Source: Streptomyces glaucescens (GTDB lineage: Bacteria > Actinomycetota > Actinomycetes > Streptomycetales > Streptomycetaceae). From it: a DNA stretch of 46,701 nucleotides. The stretch is taken from NCBI RefSeq assembly GCF_002154375.1, contig NZ_MUND01000076.1, positions 1 through 46,701 on the forward strand, read 5' to 3'. The notes under the pieces were generated by a model that worked only from the letters and a program-made list of their open reading frames with translations, searched no databases and was not told where the DNA came from. This document shows, piece by piece, positions 1 to 8,277 of this stretch (its first letter is position 1; each line of letters starts with the position of its first letter). Position numbers and translations under genes: made by a program.

Positions 1-52
1 CCCTGGAGGAGGTGGCCGCCCCGGGTGTCCAGGGCGGCCACCTCCTCCAGGG
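1..52. repeat. Perfect 21-bp inverted repeat at the window edge
   Basis: Bases 1-21 are the exact reverse complement of bases 32-52, separated by a 10-base loop (22-31). It lies inside the exporter gene, exactly where the sequence stops. In this exporter family the stretch after LASLEEVAALDTRGG is not expected to read the gene's own reverse complement, so a fold-back at a sequence end is more likely than a real hairpin. Confidence 0.8.
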
Positions 53-1193
53 AGGCGAGGGAGACCTTGTCGGCGGACGGGTAGCCGAAGCGGACGTCGT
101 CGAACTCGACCGCGACCGGGCCGTCCGGCACCGGGCGGGCGTCCGGCCGGTCCTCGATGAGCGGCTTCAGGTCCAGCACCTCGAAGACCCGCTCGAAGCT
201 GACGAGGGCGCTCATCACCTCCACGCGGGCCCCGGCGAGCGCGGTGAGCGGGGCGTACAGCCGGGTGAGCAGCAGGGCGAGGGCGACGACGGCGCCCGGC
301 TCCAGGGTGCCGCGCAGGGCGAGGGCGCCGCCGAGGCCGTAGACCAGGGCGAGCGCCAGGGCGGAGACCAGGGTGAGGGCGGTGATGAAGGCGGACTGGG
401 CGGTCGCGGTGCGGATGCCGATGTCCGCGACCCGGCGGGCCCGCTCGGCGAACTCGCGGGACTCCTCCTCGGGGCGGCCGAACAGCTTGACGAGGGTGGC
501 GCCGGGCGCGGAGAACCGCTCCGTCATCCGGGTGCCCATCGCGGCGTTGAGCGCGGCGGCCTCGCGCTGCATGCGGGCCATCCGGCGGCCCATCCGCCGG
601 GCGGGCACCACGAACACCGGCAGCAGCACCAGGGCGAGCAGGGTGACCTGCCACGACAGGGTGAGCATCACGGCGAGCGTGAGCACCAGGGTGACCACGT
701 TGCTGACCACGCCGGACAGGGTGTTGCTGAACGCCCGCTGGGCCCCGATGACGTCGTTGTTGAGACGACTGACGAGCGCGCCCGTACGAGTGCGTGTGAA
801 GAACGCGACCGGCATGCGCTGCACATGATCGAACACAGCCGTCCGCAGATCGAGGATCAGTCCCTCGCCGAGCGTCGCCGACAGCCTCCGGCCGAGGATG
901 CCGAGGGCCGCCTCCACGACCGCGATGAGCGCGATGAGCAGGGCGAGCCGTACGACGGTGTCCTGGTCGCCGTCCGACACGAGCGCGTCGACGACCTGCC
1001 CGGCGAGCACGGGGGTGGCGACGGCGAGCAACGCGGTGGCCACCCCGAGCAGCACGAACAGGGCGATGCGGTGGCGGTGCGGGCGGGCGAAGGCGCCGAT
1101 GCGGCGCAGGGTGGCGCGGGCGAAGGGGCGGCGTTCCTCTTGGGCGTTGAGGACGCTGTGCAGCTGCGTCCAGGCCGTGGTCTCCATGCTCAT
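1..1193 (-). CDS. ABC transporter, fused membrane and ATPase subunits (3' end missing)
   Basis: An open frame starts at ATG 1193 (a second in-frame ATG lies at 1187) and runs off the left edge, giving about 397 residues. The first ~320 residues hold the six hydrophobic helices of a type-1 exporter membrane domain, with family segments such as HVQRMPVAFFTRTRTGALVSRL and KLFGRPEEESREFAERA. The frame then enters the ATPase domain at about residue 360 (VEFDDVRFGYP, including the A-loop Tyr). Walker A and everything after it lie outside the window. Half-exporters of this type normally have about 600 residues and dimerise in the membrane to export lipids, peptides or drugs; the substrate cannot be told. 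The last ~7 visible codons come from a fold-back of the sequence (see the inverted repeat at 1-52) and do not look like the family, so they may be artefactual. Confidence 0.88.
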   Translation of the reverse strand, partial: MSMETTAWTQLHSVLNAQEERRPFARATLRRIGAFARPHRHRIALFVLLGVATALLAVATPVLAGQVVDALVSDGDQDTVVRLALLIALIAVVEAALGILGRRLSATLGEGLILDLRTAVFDHVQRMPVAFFTRTRTGALVSRLNNDVIGAQRAFSNTLSGVVSNVVTLVLTLAVMLTLSWQVTLLALVLLPVFVVPARRMGRRMARMQREAAALNAAMGTRMTERFSAPGATLVKLFGRPEEESREFAERARRVADIGIRTATAQSAFITALTLVSALALALVYGLGGALALRGTLEPGAVVALALLLTRLYAPLTALAGARVEVMSALVSFERVFEVLDLKPLIEDRPDARPVPDGPVAVEFDDVRFGYPSADKVSLASLEEVAALDTRGGHLLQ

Positions 1194-1328
1194 GACGCCG
1201 ACGCTAGGACCTCGACCGAGCTTCAGGTCAAGACCGGGCGGGCGGCCGCCGACCGGACGGGCGTCCGTAAGCCGCCGTCCCCGCGTCCGCAACCCGCGGT
1301 TGAGGCGGTACGGCGAACCTCTCCCGGT

Positions 1329-2279
1329 GTGACAGCGATACGGCTCCCCCGGCGCGTCCCGCTCCGCACCCTGCTGTGCCTGCTGCCGCTCGTCCTGGTC
1401 GCCGTCCTGGCGGTGCGGCACCGGGCCGTGCTCGCCGACGGATTCGGCCATCTCGCCACGGCCCGCCCGTCCTGGCTGCTGGCCGCCGCCGTGGCGACCT
1501 GCCTGACCTGGGTGGCTGCCGCCTTCACCCGGCAGGGCGCGGTCGTCGAACGGCTCCCCCGGTGCCGGCTGCTCGCCACCCAGTTCGCGGCGGGCGCGGC
1601 CAACCACCTGCTGCCCACCGGGCTCGGCGCGAGCGCGGTCAATCTGCGGTTCATGACGGTGTGCGGGCTGCCGCTCGCCCGCTCCTCGGCGGCGCTGGCG
1701 CTCTACCTGCTCGCCGAGAGCATCGGGCGGGTGGGACTCCTGGCCGGCCTGCTCATCGCCTTCCCGGACGCGCTGCGGCTCGGCCCGCTCCTCCCGGCGG
1801 GCGCGGTCGGCCCGCTGCTGCTCACGCTCGGCGCGGCGGCCGGGCTGGCAGTGGCCGCCCCGCTGTGCGTACGGCGGCTGCGCGCGGCCGCCGGCTCCTT
1901 CCTGCGCACCGCGCTGGGCGAGGCCCGCGCCGTCCACAGCCGCCCCTCCCGGGCCCTCGCCCTGTGGGGCGGCTCACTGGCCTTTCCCGCGCTGCAGGCC
2001 GCCGGGCTGGTCGCGGTGGGGCGGGCGCTGGGACTGCCCGTGCCGCTCGGGCACATCGCCGTGGCGTACCTGGCGGCGACCGTCGCCGTCGCGCTGATCC
2101 CCACCCCGGGCGGGATCGGCTCGGTGGAGGCGGCACTGATCGTGGCCCTGGTGGCGGCGGGTGGGCCCGCGGCGGTGGCGACGGCGGTGGTCCTCGCGTA
2201 CCGCATCATCACGGTCTGGCTGCCGCTGCTGCCGGGGGCACTGACGCTGGGGGCGCTGGTGCGGCTGAGGGCCATCTAG
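1329..2279 (+). CDS. Lysylphosphatidylglycerol synthase-like integral membrane protein (UPF0104 family)
   Basis: GTG 1329 begins a 316-residue, strongly hydrophobic protein. The frame stays open far upstream, but that part is antisense to the exporter and unlike any protein; GTG 1329 starts exactly where the membrane protein begins. About eight membrane helices are visible. Two family motifs are clear: the segment AAGAANHLLPTGLGASAVNLR near residue 90, and the C-terminal IPTPGGIGSVEAAL motif near residue 260. The fold is that of the flippase half of MprF and of related glycan/lipid-linked membrane proteins. The aminoacyl-transferase domain of MprF is absent, so lysine transfer to lipid is not expected from this protein alone. 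It is divergent from the exporter gene (135-base gap). Substrate unknown. Confidence 0.85.
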   Translation: MTAIRLPRRVPLRTLLCLLPLVLVAVLAVRHRAVLADGFGHLATARPSWLLAAAVATCLTWVAAAFTRQGAVVERLPRCRLLATQFAAGAANHLLPTGLGASAVNLRFMTVCGLPLARSSAALALYLLAESIGRVGLLAGLLIAFPDALRLGPLLPAGAVGPLLLTLGAAAGLAVAAPLCVRRLRAAAGSFLRTALGEARAVHSRPSRALALWGGSLAFPALQAAGLVAVGRALGLPVPLGHIAVAYLAATVAVALIPTPGGIGSVEAALIVALVAAGGPAAVATAVVLAYRIITVWLPLLPGALTLGALVRLRAI

Positions 2280-2334
2280 GACTCCGCCCTGGTGGGGAGG
2301 CAGGCGAGTGCCTGCGCCCCCGCCGGGCGCGGAC

Positions 2335-2747
2335 CGGTGGGGGCGGATCGCGCAGTTCCCCGCGCCCCCGGGTGGGTCGAACCCGCCTGGACGTGATGCG
2401 GGCGGCGCCATGACGAACAGGCTACGGAAACTCCCCTGGGCACGGAGAACCGCGCGACCAACCCCCACAACCCGCACCCGACTACACACCGCACCCCACC
2501 ACCACCGCAGGGGCGCGGGGAACTGCGCGACCAACCACCGCCGACCCGCACCCGGCGACACACCACACCCCACCACCACCCCAGGGGCGCGGGGAACTGC
2601 GCGACCAACCACCCACCGCCCGCACCCGGCGACACACCACACCCCACCACCACCCCAGGGGCGCGGGGAACTGCTCGACCAGCCACCCACAACCCGCACC
2701 CGGCGACGCACCGCACCCCTACCCCGCGAACCCAGCGGAGCGCCGCC
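2335..2747. repeat. Intergenic field of ~74-bp GC-rich repeats
   Basis: This is the gap between two convergent genes. Four direct copies of a unit beginning GGGGCGCGGGGAACTGCGCG start at 2437 (degenerate), 2510, 2584 and 2658, with periods of 73, 74 and 74 bases. A copy in the opposite orientation lies near 2343-2372. The parts between the core motifs are conserved too (CACCCGGCGACACACCACACC). There is no convincing gene here; the proline-, arginine- and histidine-rich frames are compositional. Similar GGGGCGCGGGGAACTGCGCGA elements are, to my knowledge, widespread between Streptomyces genes. Facing copies could form a long hairpin and help terminate both genes. Confidence 0.85.
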
Positions 2748-3470
2748 TCACCACGGCACAGCGCGGCCGTCGCGGAAGAAGCCGCCGGTCGGGCCACTGT
2801 CGGGGAGGGTGGCCGCCCAGACGACTCCGGCGGCGCCCTCGGGAACCGGCCGCCCGCCGCCGCCCATGTCGGTGGCGGTCCAGCCCGGGCAGACGGCGTT
2901 GACCAGCACCCCACGCCCGCGCAGCTCTCCGGCGAGCAGCCGGGTGAGGGCGTTGAGTGCGGCCTTGGAGACGGCGTAGGCGGGGGTGCCGCCGGTCATG
3001 CCCTGGAGGGAGCCGGTCTCGCTGCTGACGTTGACGATCCGGGGGTGCGGGCTGCGTTCCAGCAGCGGCAGCAGCGCCTGGGTGACCCGCCAGGCGCCGA
3101 ACAGGTTGGTGTCCAGGGCTCGTTGCACCTCGTCGAGATCGGCGGTGCGGGCCCGGGCCCAGCTGTCGTAGAGGATCGCGGCGTTGTTGACGAGGACGTC
3201 CACCCGGCCGAGTTCCCGGGTGACCGTCTCGGCCATGGCGGCGACGCTCGCCGCGTCGGCGACGTCGAGCTGGACGGGGACGACCCGGGTGCCGCCCGGG
3301 TCGAGGCGGCCGGCGGCGGCCCGGCCCTTGGCGAGGTCGCGGGAGCCGAGGACGACACGGTGGTCCCGGTCCGCGAGTTGCCGTGCCACTTCGTAGCCGA
3401 TGCCGCGGTTGGCGCCGGTCACCACGGCGACGGGCGGGCCCTGCGGGGTGCCGGTGCGTCGCGCTGCCAC
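2748..3470 (-). CDS. Short-chain dehydrogenase/reductase (SDR)
   Basis: GTG 3470, with GGAGGAGG about ten bases upstream, starts a 240-residue classical SDR. The Rossmann motif TGANRGIG is at residues 19-26, VLVNNAA near residue 97, and the catalytic Ser150, Tyr165 and Lys169 sit in NVSSETGS and YAVSK. The later NAVCPGWTATDMGG segment is also typical. It is probably a cytoplasmic NADP(H)-dependent carbonyl reductase; these motifs do not reveal the substrate. The frame remains open upstream to 3905, but that part overlaps the degraded hydratase on the other strand and has no family similarity. It stands alone, divergent from that pseudogene. Confidence 0.9.
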   Translation of the reverse strand: MAARRTGTPQGPPVAVVTGANRGIGYEVARQLADRDHRVVLGSRDLAKGRAAAGRLDPGGTRVVPVQLDVADAASVAAMAETVTRELGRVDVLVNNAAILYDSWARARTADLDEVQRALDTNLFGAWRVTQALLPLLERSPHPRIVNVSSETGSLQGMTGGTPAYAVSKAALNALTRLLAGELRGRGVLVNAVCPGWTATDMGGGGRPVPEGAAGVVWAATLPDSGPTGGFFRDGRAVPW

Positions 3471-3542
3471 TGGGTTCCTCCTCCGTGTGGGACAGTGCGC
3501 ACCGTAGCGTGCCACCGCGGACGTCCGGGAAGGGTTGCCGCC

Positions 3543-3945
3543 ATGCCGGTCCGCACTGTTCGAAATGGCCCTGTCACCACGGTGATTCTCGACCGCCCCG
3601 AGGTCCGCAGCGCGGTGGACGGCCCCGAGGGCGGCCGAACTCTCGTTTTTGTCAGGGGAGTTCGAGGAGGCGCGGGTGGTGGTGCTGTGGGGTGCGGGCG
3701 GCACGTTCCGCGCGGGTGCCGGTCCAAGGCGCTGGGCACCGGGCGGGGCAACCGGGTCGCGCCGGGCCGGGCCCGCGCCGAGGCTGAGGAACCGGCCGCC
3801 GCGATCGCCCGTTTCCCCCAGGGCCGCCCGCGCGCCGACCGCGCCTCGGTGCTGGACCAGGAGGGCCTGGACGACGAGGCGGCGCTGCGCGGCGAGCTGC
3901 GCCATGGCTCGGGCGGGGCGGCACGGATCGTTCTCGGAGCGGTGA
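3543..3945 (+). pseudogene. Decayed enoyl-CoA hydratase (crotonase family)
   Basis: Pieces of a crotonase lie in two frames. From ATG 3543 the frame gives MPVRTVRNGPVTTVILDRPE and V-SAVDGP, the usual start of this family. After about 3650 the next frame gives EEARVVVLWGAGGTFRAGAG, matching the 'VLxGxGxxFCAGAD' oxyanion region. The first frame then resumes with KALGTGRGNRVAP. The whole central domain (about 110 residues, including the second catalytic segment) is missing, and a late segment follows directly: ARAEAEEPAAAIARFPQG and ASVLDQEGLDDEAALRGELRHG. A final frame change gives GRHGSFSER and a stop at 3943-3945. Frameshifts plus an internal deletion mean no working enzyme. The family identification is from memory of typical actinobacterial sequences. 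Confidence 0.8.
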
Positions 3946-3986
3946 CCGCGAGGCCGGCGTCACGGGCCGGTGTCAGCGGGCCGGTG

Positions 3987-5234
3987 TCAGCGGGCCGTCA
4001 CCCGCACCGGACCGCCCTTCGCGTCGACCCGGTGGGCCCAGCGGGCCGTCAGCGTCAGGGACCGGCCGGCGGCTGCGCCGCGCACGCGTTCCCGGTGCAG
4101 GACGCGGTCGTCCTGGGTGATTTCGAGGAGCGGGCGGGTGAGCCGGGACGCCGTGCGCAGGGTGTACGGCAGGGTGTCGGCGGGGGTGACGCGGCTGGGG
4201 GTGATCCAGCGCAGTGGCGGATCGAGGATGAGCGGCACCCCTTCCGGCCAGGCGGCCCCCGACCCGGCTGCGGCGCCGGCCCCGGCTGCGGCGAGCGCGG
4301 CGGTGACCGCGGCGGCGGCCAGCGTGCCCTCCCGGGCGGCCGTGGCCGCCCGCTCGACGGCGTGCAGCAGGTTGCCCGCGGCGAACACGCCGGGCCGCGA
4401 GGTGCGCAGGGCGCCGTCGACGGCGGGGCCGCGCGTGCGGGGGTCGAGGGTCAGGCCGCCGAGGCGGGCGAGTTCCTGCTCGGGCACGAAGTCGCCGGTG
4501 AACACGACGGTGTCACAGGGCAGTACGGCCGCACGCCCGTCGTGGTGGCGGATCCGGACGCCGGACAGGCGGCCGTGGCCGAGGAGTTCGGCGACGACGG
4601 TGCCGGTGAGCAGCGGGACGCCCCGGCGCAGCCGGGTGTCGAGGGCGCGCGCGGGTGCGGTCCGGTGGGCGGGCAGGTCGGTGACGAGGGCGACGACTTC
4701 CGCTCCGGCGCGGCGCACGGTGTCGGCGGCGGCGTAGGAGACGTCCTCCGCGCCGACGATCACCGCGCGGGTGCCGATCGGCTGCCGGTAGAGGTGCACG
4801 GCCTGCTGGAGTTCGCCGGTGGTGTAGACACCGGCCGGGCGGGTGCCGGGGACCAGACGGGCCGCGCGGGGGCGTTCGCGGGCGCCGGTGGCGAGGACGA
4901 CGGCCCGCGCGCGGAGGATCTCGGGGCCCTGGGGACCGACCGTGGCGAGGTCCAGTGGGCCGGCCCAGTCGAGGGCGGTCACTCCGGTGCGGACGGCCGC
5001 CCCCGCGCGGACCGCGGCGTCCGCCAGTTCCCGCGCGAGGCGGGGCCCGGTCAGCGGACGCCGCCACGAGCCGAACCCGCCGTGCGCGCAGGTCCGGGGC
5101 ACTCCGCCGGGCGTCCGTTCCCGCTCCAGCACCTCGACCCGGCCCGCGCCGCGCGCGGCGAGCGTCGCGGCGGCGGTGAGCCCGGCGGGTCCCGCGCCGA
5201 CGACGAGCACGTCGACCTGGCGTACGGCGGTCAT
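3987..5234 (-). CDS. FAD/NAD(P)-dependent oxidoreductase of the polyol operon
   Basis: This 415-residue protein starts at ATG 5234, overlapping the previous gene's stop by four bases (ATGA). The N-terminus carries the dinucleotide-binding motif VLVVGAGPAGLTAA (residues ~9-22), and ATGARERP occurs near residue 130. A second nucleotide-binding segment (RAVIVGAEDVSYAAADTVRRAG) follows, then TSRPGVFAAGNLLHAVE, the second FAD contact typical of pyridine nucleotide-disulfide-type reductases. The redox-active CxxC of thioredoxin reductase is not seen. The last ~85 residues form an extra domain I do not recognise. Related flavoproteins (NADH-oxidase-like or opine-oxidase-A-like) are often encoded next to a GlpA-like dehydrogenase and may pass electrons from it to NAD or another acceptor. 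Last gene of the operon. Confidence 0.85.
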   Translation of the reverse strand: MTAVRQVDVLVVGAGPAGLTAAATLAARGAGRVEVLERERTPGGVPRTCAHGGFGSWRRPLTGPRLARELADAAVRAGAAVRTGVTALDWAGPLDLATVGPQGPEILRARAVVLATGARERPRAARLVPGTRPAGVYTTGELQQAVHLYRQPIGTRAVIVGAEDVSYAAADTVRRAGAEVVALVTDLPAHRTAPARALDTRLRRGVPLLTGTVVAELLGHGRLSGVRIRHHDGRAAVLPCDTVVFTGDFVPEQELARLGGLTLDPRTRGPAVDGALRTSRPGVFAAGNLLHAVERAATAAREGTLAAAAVTAALAAAGAGAAAGSGAAWPEGVPLILDPPLRWITPSRVTPADTLPYTLRTASRLTRPLLEITQDDRVLHRERVRGAAAGRSLTLTARWAHRVDAKGGPVRVTAR

Positions 5235-6682
5235 GCGCGGCCTCCCTCCACCGTCGCGCCGGACCCCGCCGAACCGTCACGGCGGCCCTCCTCGAACAGC
5301 GCGCGCACGGCGGCCCCGCAGTGGAAGCCCTGGCAGCGGCCCGCACGGGCGCGGGTGCGGCGGCGCAGTCCGTCGAGGGAGCGCGGCGGGACGGGGCCGG
5401 CGAGGGCGTCGCGGATCTCACCCAGGGAGACCCGTTCGCAGTGGCAGACGAGGGTGCCGTAGGACGGGTCGGCGGCGATCAGGTCGGCGCGCTGGTAGGG
5501 GCGCGGGAAGGCCTCGCCGAGGTTGGGCATGCGCACCGGCTCCAGGTCGCGGGCGGGGCCGGGGTCGAGGCCGGTCTCCCGCAGGAGGGCGAGGACGTGT
5601 TCGGCGAGGGCCGGGGAGGCGGTGAGGCCGGTGGAGCGGATGCCGCCGACGGTGACGTATCCCTGGCCGGGGTGGGCGCGGACCCGGTAGTCCTCGTGCC
5701 CGGTGGCGGCGCGCAGCCCGGCGTAGACGGCGGTGACCTCCTCGTCGAGCAGGGCGGGCAGGACCCGGCGGCCCTGCTCGCGCAGGGCGGCGAGACCGTC
5801 GGCGGTGGAGCCGGTGGCCCGCTTGTCGTCCAGGTCCTCGGCGGTGGGGCCGAGCAGGACGTTGCCGTGGACGGTGGGGGCGACCAGGACGCCCTTGCCG
5901 AGGGCGGTGGGGACGGGCAGCAGGATGTGCCGGACCAGGGGGCGGGCGAACTTGTCGTAGACGAGGAGCTGGCCGCGGCGCGGGGTGACGGTGAAGTCGT
6001 CGTGACCGAGCTGCCGGTCGAGGGTGTCGGCGTGCAGTCCGGCCGCGTTGACGAGCCGGTGGGCGCGCAGGGTGCCCCGGGTGGTGGTCAGCTCGTGGAC
6101 GCCGTCCCGCCGGGTGGCCTGCTCGACGCGGCACTCGAGGTGCAGGTGGACGCCGTTGCGGACGGCCTGGGTGGCGTAGGCGAGGGTGGTGGTCCAGGGG
6201 CAGACGACGGACTCGCCGGGGACGTGCAGGGCGCCGAGCGCGCCCGGTCCGAGGTGCGGTTCGCGCGCGTACAGTTCGGCCGGGCCGAGCAGGCGGGTGT
6301 CGTGGCAGTCGTTGCGTACGGCCTTCCGGGCGAGCCGGGGCAGGGCGGCGAGCTGTTCCTCGTCCCAGGCGACGAGGAGGGCGCCGACCCGTTCGACGGG
6401 GATGCCCGATTCGGCGGCGTAGGCGGTGAGGAGCCGGGCGCCCTCGCGGACCAGGCGGGCCTCCAGGGAGCCGGGGACGGCGTCGAAGCCGGTGTGCAGG
6501 ATGGCGGTGTTGGCCTTGGAGGTGCCCTGGCCCACGTCGTCCTGCGCCTCGACCAGCGCCACCCGCAGACGGGGGTGCCGGGCGAGGGCACGGGCGATCG
6601 CGCTGCCGACCACGCCCGCGCCGACGACGGCGACGTCGTACGGCTGCGGAGGCAGTGGCCCCTCGGTGGTGACGACGGTCAT
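5231..6682 (-). CDS. Glycerol-3-phosphate dehydrogenase-like FAD oxidoreductase with C-terminal BFD [2Fe-2S] domain
   Basis: ATG 6682 (four-base overlap with the kinase stop) gives 483 residues. The first ~390 are a DAO-type flavoprotein: YDVAVVGAGVVGSAIARAL is the FAD-binding motif near residues 15-33, followed by GTSKANTAILHTGFDA, typical of GlpA-type dehydrogenases, and YVTVGGIRSTGLTASPALAE near the C-terminal FAD contact. Residues ~410-460 carry Cys413, Cys415, Cys450 and Cys455 (CxC ... CxxxxC), the ligand pattern of a bacterioferritin-associated-ferredoxin-like [2Fe-2S] domain. It probably oxidises a phosphorylated polyol made by the kinase encoded upstream and passes electrons to the partner FAD protein. 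The frame extends open to 7798, but that part is antisense-like shadow over the kinase. Confidence 0.88.
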   Translation of the reverse strand: MTVVTTEGPLPPQPYDVAVVGAGVVGSAIARALARHPRLRVALVEAQDDVGQGTSKANTAILHTGFDAVPGSLEARLVREGARLLTAYAAESGIPVERVGALLVAWDEEQLAALPRLARKAVRNDCHDTRLLGPAELYAREPHLGPGALGALHVPGESVVCPWTTTLAYATQAVRNGVHLHLECRVEQATRRDGVHELTTTRGTLRAHRLVNAAGLHADTLDRQLGHDDFTVTPRRGQLLVYDKFARPLVRHILLPVPTALGKGVLVAPTVHGNVLLGPTAEDLDDKRATGSTADGLAALREQGRRVLPALLDEEVTAVYAGLRAATGHEDYRVRAHPGQGYVTVGGIRSTGLTASPALAEHVLALLRETGLDPGPARDLEPVRMPNLGEAFPRPYQRADLIAADPSYGTLVCHCERVSLGEIRDALAGPVPPRSLDGLRRRTRARAGRCQGFHCGAAVRALFEEGRRDGSAGSGATVEGGRA

Positions 6683-8118
6683 GCGGGCGCCCCGTCGAGG
6701 AGGGCGGTCACGGCGGCGCGGAAGCGGGCGCGGCGTTCGGCGGCCTGGTCGGGGCTGATGCGGGGCTCGTGGACGGCGGACGGTTTCCAGTCGGGCAGGG
6801 CGTCCGCGAGGTCGAGCCCGGGGGTGGCGCCGAGCCGGGCGAGGGCGCCCGCGCCGAGTGCGGTGGCGTCGGGCAGGGCGGACACCTCGACGGGGCGTTG
6901 CAGCAGGTCGGCCTGGGTCTGCAGGAGGAGCGCGGAGCGGGTGAGGCCGCCGTCGACGCGCAGTGTGTCCAGCGGGGCGCCGAGGTCGTCGGCGGCGGCG
7001 TCGGCGAGTTCGGCGACCTGGGCGGCCAGGCCCTCGCACAGGGCGCGCACCAGGTGGCCCGGGCCGGTGTCGAGGCCGAGTCCGGTGAGCGAGCCGCGCA
7101 GGTCGCCGCGCCACCAGGGGGCGGCGAGTCCGGCGAGGGCGGGCACGAAGGTGACGCCGCCGCTGTCGGGCACGCTCCCGCCGACGGTGTCGAGGTCGGC
7201 GGCGCCCTGGATGACGCCGAGGTCGGTGAGCCAGCGGACGGCGGAGGCGGCGGTGTAGACCTGCCCGTCGAGGCAGTAGCTGGTGTGTCCGGCGAGCCGC
7301 CAGGCGACGCAGCTCACCAGGCCGGAGGTGCCGCGGCGGGGCCGGTCGCCGGTGTGGGCGAGGAGGAACGCGCCGGTGCCGTAGGTGCATTTGGCGCCGC
7401 CGGGTGTGGTGATGCGCTGGGCGAGCAGGGCCGCCTGCTGGTCGACGGCGAGGCCGGTGAGGGGGATGGGATCGCCGAACGCGGTGGTGGTGCCCACGTG
7501 CTGGGCGGCGTCGACGACCTCGGGGAGGCGTTCGCCGGAGAGGCCGTACACCTCCAGGGCCCTGGGGGACCAGGCCGCGCGGTCGAGGTCGAGCAGCTGG
7601 GTGCGGCCGGCGGTGGCGGCGTCGGTGACATAGGCGCCGGTGAGCCGGTGGACCAGCCAGGTGTCGCTGGTGGTGACCACGCCCTCGCTGGTCAGGTGAC
7701 GTCGTATCCAGGCCATTTTCGGCGCGGCGAAGTACGGGTCCAGGGGCAGACCGGTGAGGTCGCGCAACTCCTCGGCGTGCTCGGCGAGTTCGGCGCACAC
7801 CGACTCGGCGCGCCGGTCCTGCCAGACGAGGGCGTCGGTCAGCGGGCGGCCGGTGGCGGGGTCCCAGGCGAGGACGGTCTCGCCCTGGTTGGCGAGGCCG
7901 AGCGCGGTCACCGGTTCGCCGGCCTCGGCGAGCGCCCGGCGCCCGGCGTCGACCACCGAGTCGTACAGCTCGGCGGGGTCGGCCTCGACCAGGCCGCCGG
8001 GCAGGAAGCGGGGGCGGACGGCGGTGAAGCCGGTGCCGAGGATCCCGCGCTCGGGGCAGATCACCAGCGCCTTGGTGCCGGAGGTGCCCTGGTCGATGGC
8101 GAGCACCGGTCCTGTCAT
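6679..8118 (-). CDS. FGGY-family carbohydrate kinase, glycerol kinase-like
   Basis: ATG 8118, preceded by GGGAGGCG, gives 479 residues; an in-frame ATG at 8172 lacks a ribosome site and adds an unconserved tail. AIDQGTSGTKAL (residues 7-18) is the phosphate-binding start of the family. VWQDRR, LDPYFAAPKMAWI and VDQQAALLAQ match glycerol kinase segments that hold the Trp, Tyr and catalytic Asp. One substrate residue differs: glycerol kinases have NQRET, whereas this protein has NQGET (Gly79), losing the Arg that binds glycerol. It could therefore phosphorylate glycerol poorly or act on another polyol. It is the first gene of a three-gene operon joined by ATGA overlaps. No transporter or IclR-type regulator is next to it, unlike the usual Streptomyces glycerol operon. 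Confidence 0.87.
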   Translation of the reverse strand: MTGPVLAIDQGTSGTKALVICPERGILGTGFTAVRPRFLPGGLVEADPAELYDSVVDAGRRALAEAGEPVTALGLANQGETVLAWDPATGRPLTDALVWQDRRAESVCAELAEHAEELRDLTGLPLDPYFAAPKMAWIRRHLTSEGVVTTSDTWLVHRLTGAYVTDAATAGRTQLLDLDRAAWSPRALEVYGLSGERLPEVVDAAQHVGTTTAFGDPIPLTGLAVDQQAALLAQRITTPGGAKCTYGTGAFLLAHTGDRPRRGTSGLVSCVAWRLAGHTSYCLDGQVYTAASAVRWLTDLGVIQGAADLDTVGGSVPDSGGVTFVPALAGLAAPWWRGDLRGSLTGLGLDTGPGHLVRALCEGLAAQVAELADAAADDLGAPLDTLRVDGGLTRSALLLQTQADLLQRPVEVSALPDATALGAGALARLGATPGLDLADALPDWKPSAVHEPRISPDQAAERRARFRAAVTALLDGAPA

Positions 8119-8271
8119 CGCGCCTCCCGCCCCGTGGTGATCACGGGGCGACAGCCTGCCGTCGCCGGCCACACCGCGTCAAGCGTCGCTGACCCACGGT
8201 CAGCACGCGGGGCGGCGTGGGGTCGTTTTCCCGGATGGCGAAACCGGCGTCTCATTCGGAACACACGCCTC

Positions 8272-8277
8272 TATAGT
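8272..8277 (+). promoter_or_regulatory. Possible -10 box upstream of the 329-aa gene
   Basis: TATAGT at 8272-8277 lies in the gap between the divergent kinase and the 329-aa gene and fits the TAnnnT pattern. No good -35 hexamer is placed 17-18 bases upstream (CGTCTC/GTCTCA), so this is a weak call. Confidence 0.3.

Noticed and set aside
12-1328. N-terminal extension of the membrane protein from 12 to 1328
   Set aside because: The frame is open but antisense to the ABC exporter and composed of Gly/Glu/Arg/His runs; the membrane protein starts cleanly at GTG 1329.
2437-2731. CRISPR array
   Set aside because: Regularly spaced repeats are present, but the intervening parts are also conserved between units and no cas gene is in the window.
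3471-3905. Upstream extension of the SDR gene
   Set aside because: The open frame continues, but GTG 3470 has a strong ribosome site and the extension overlaps the crotonase relic without SDR similarity.
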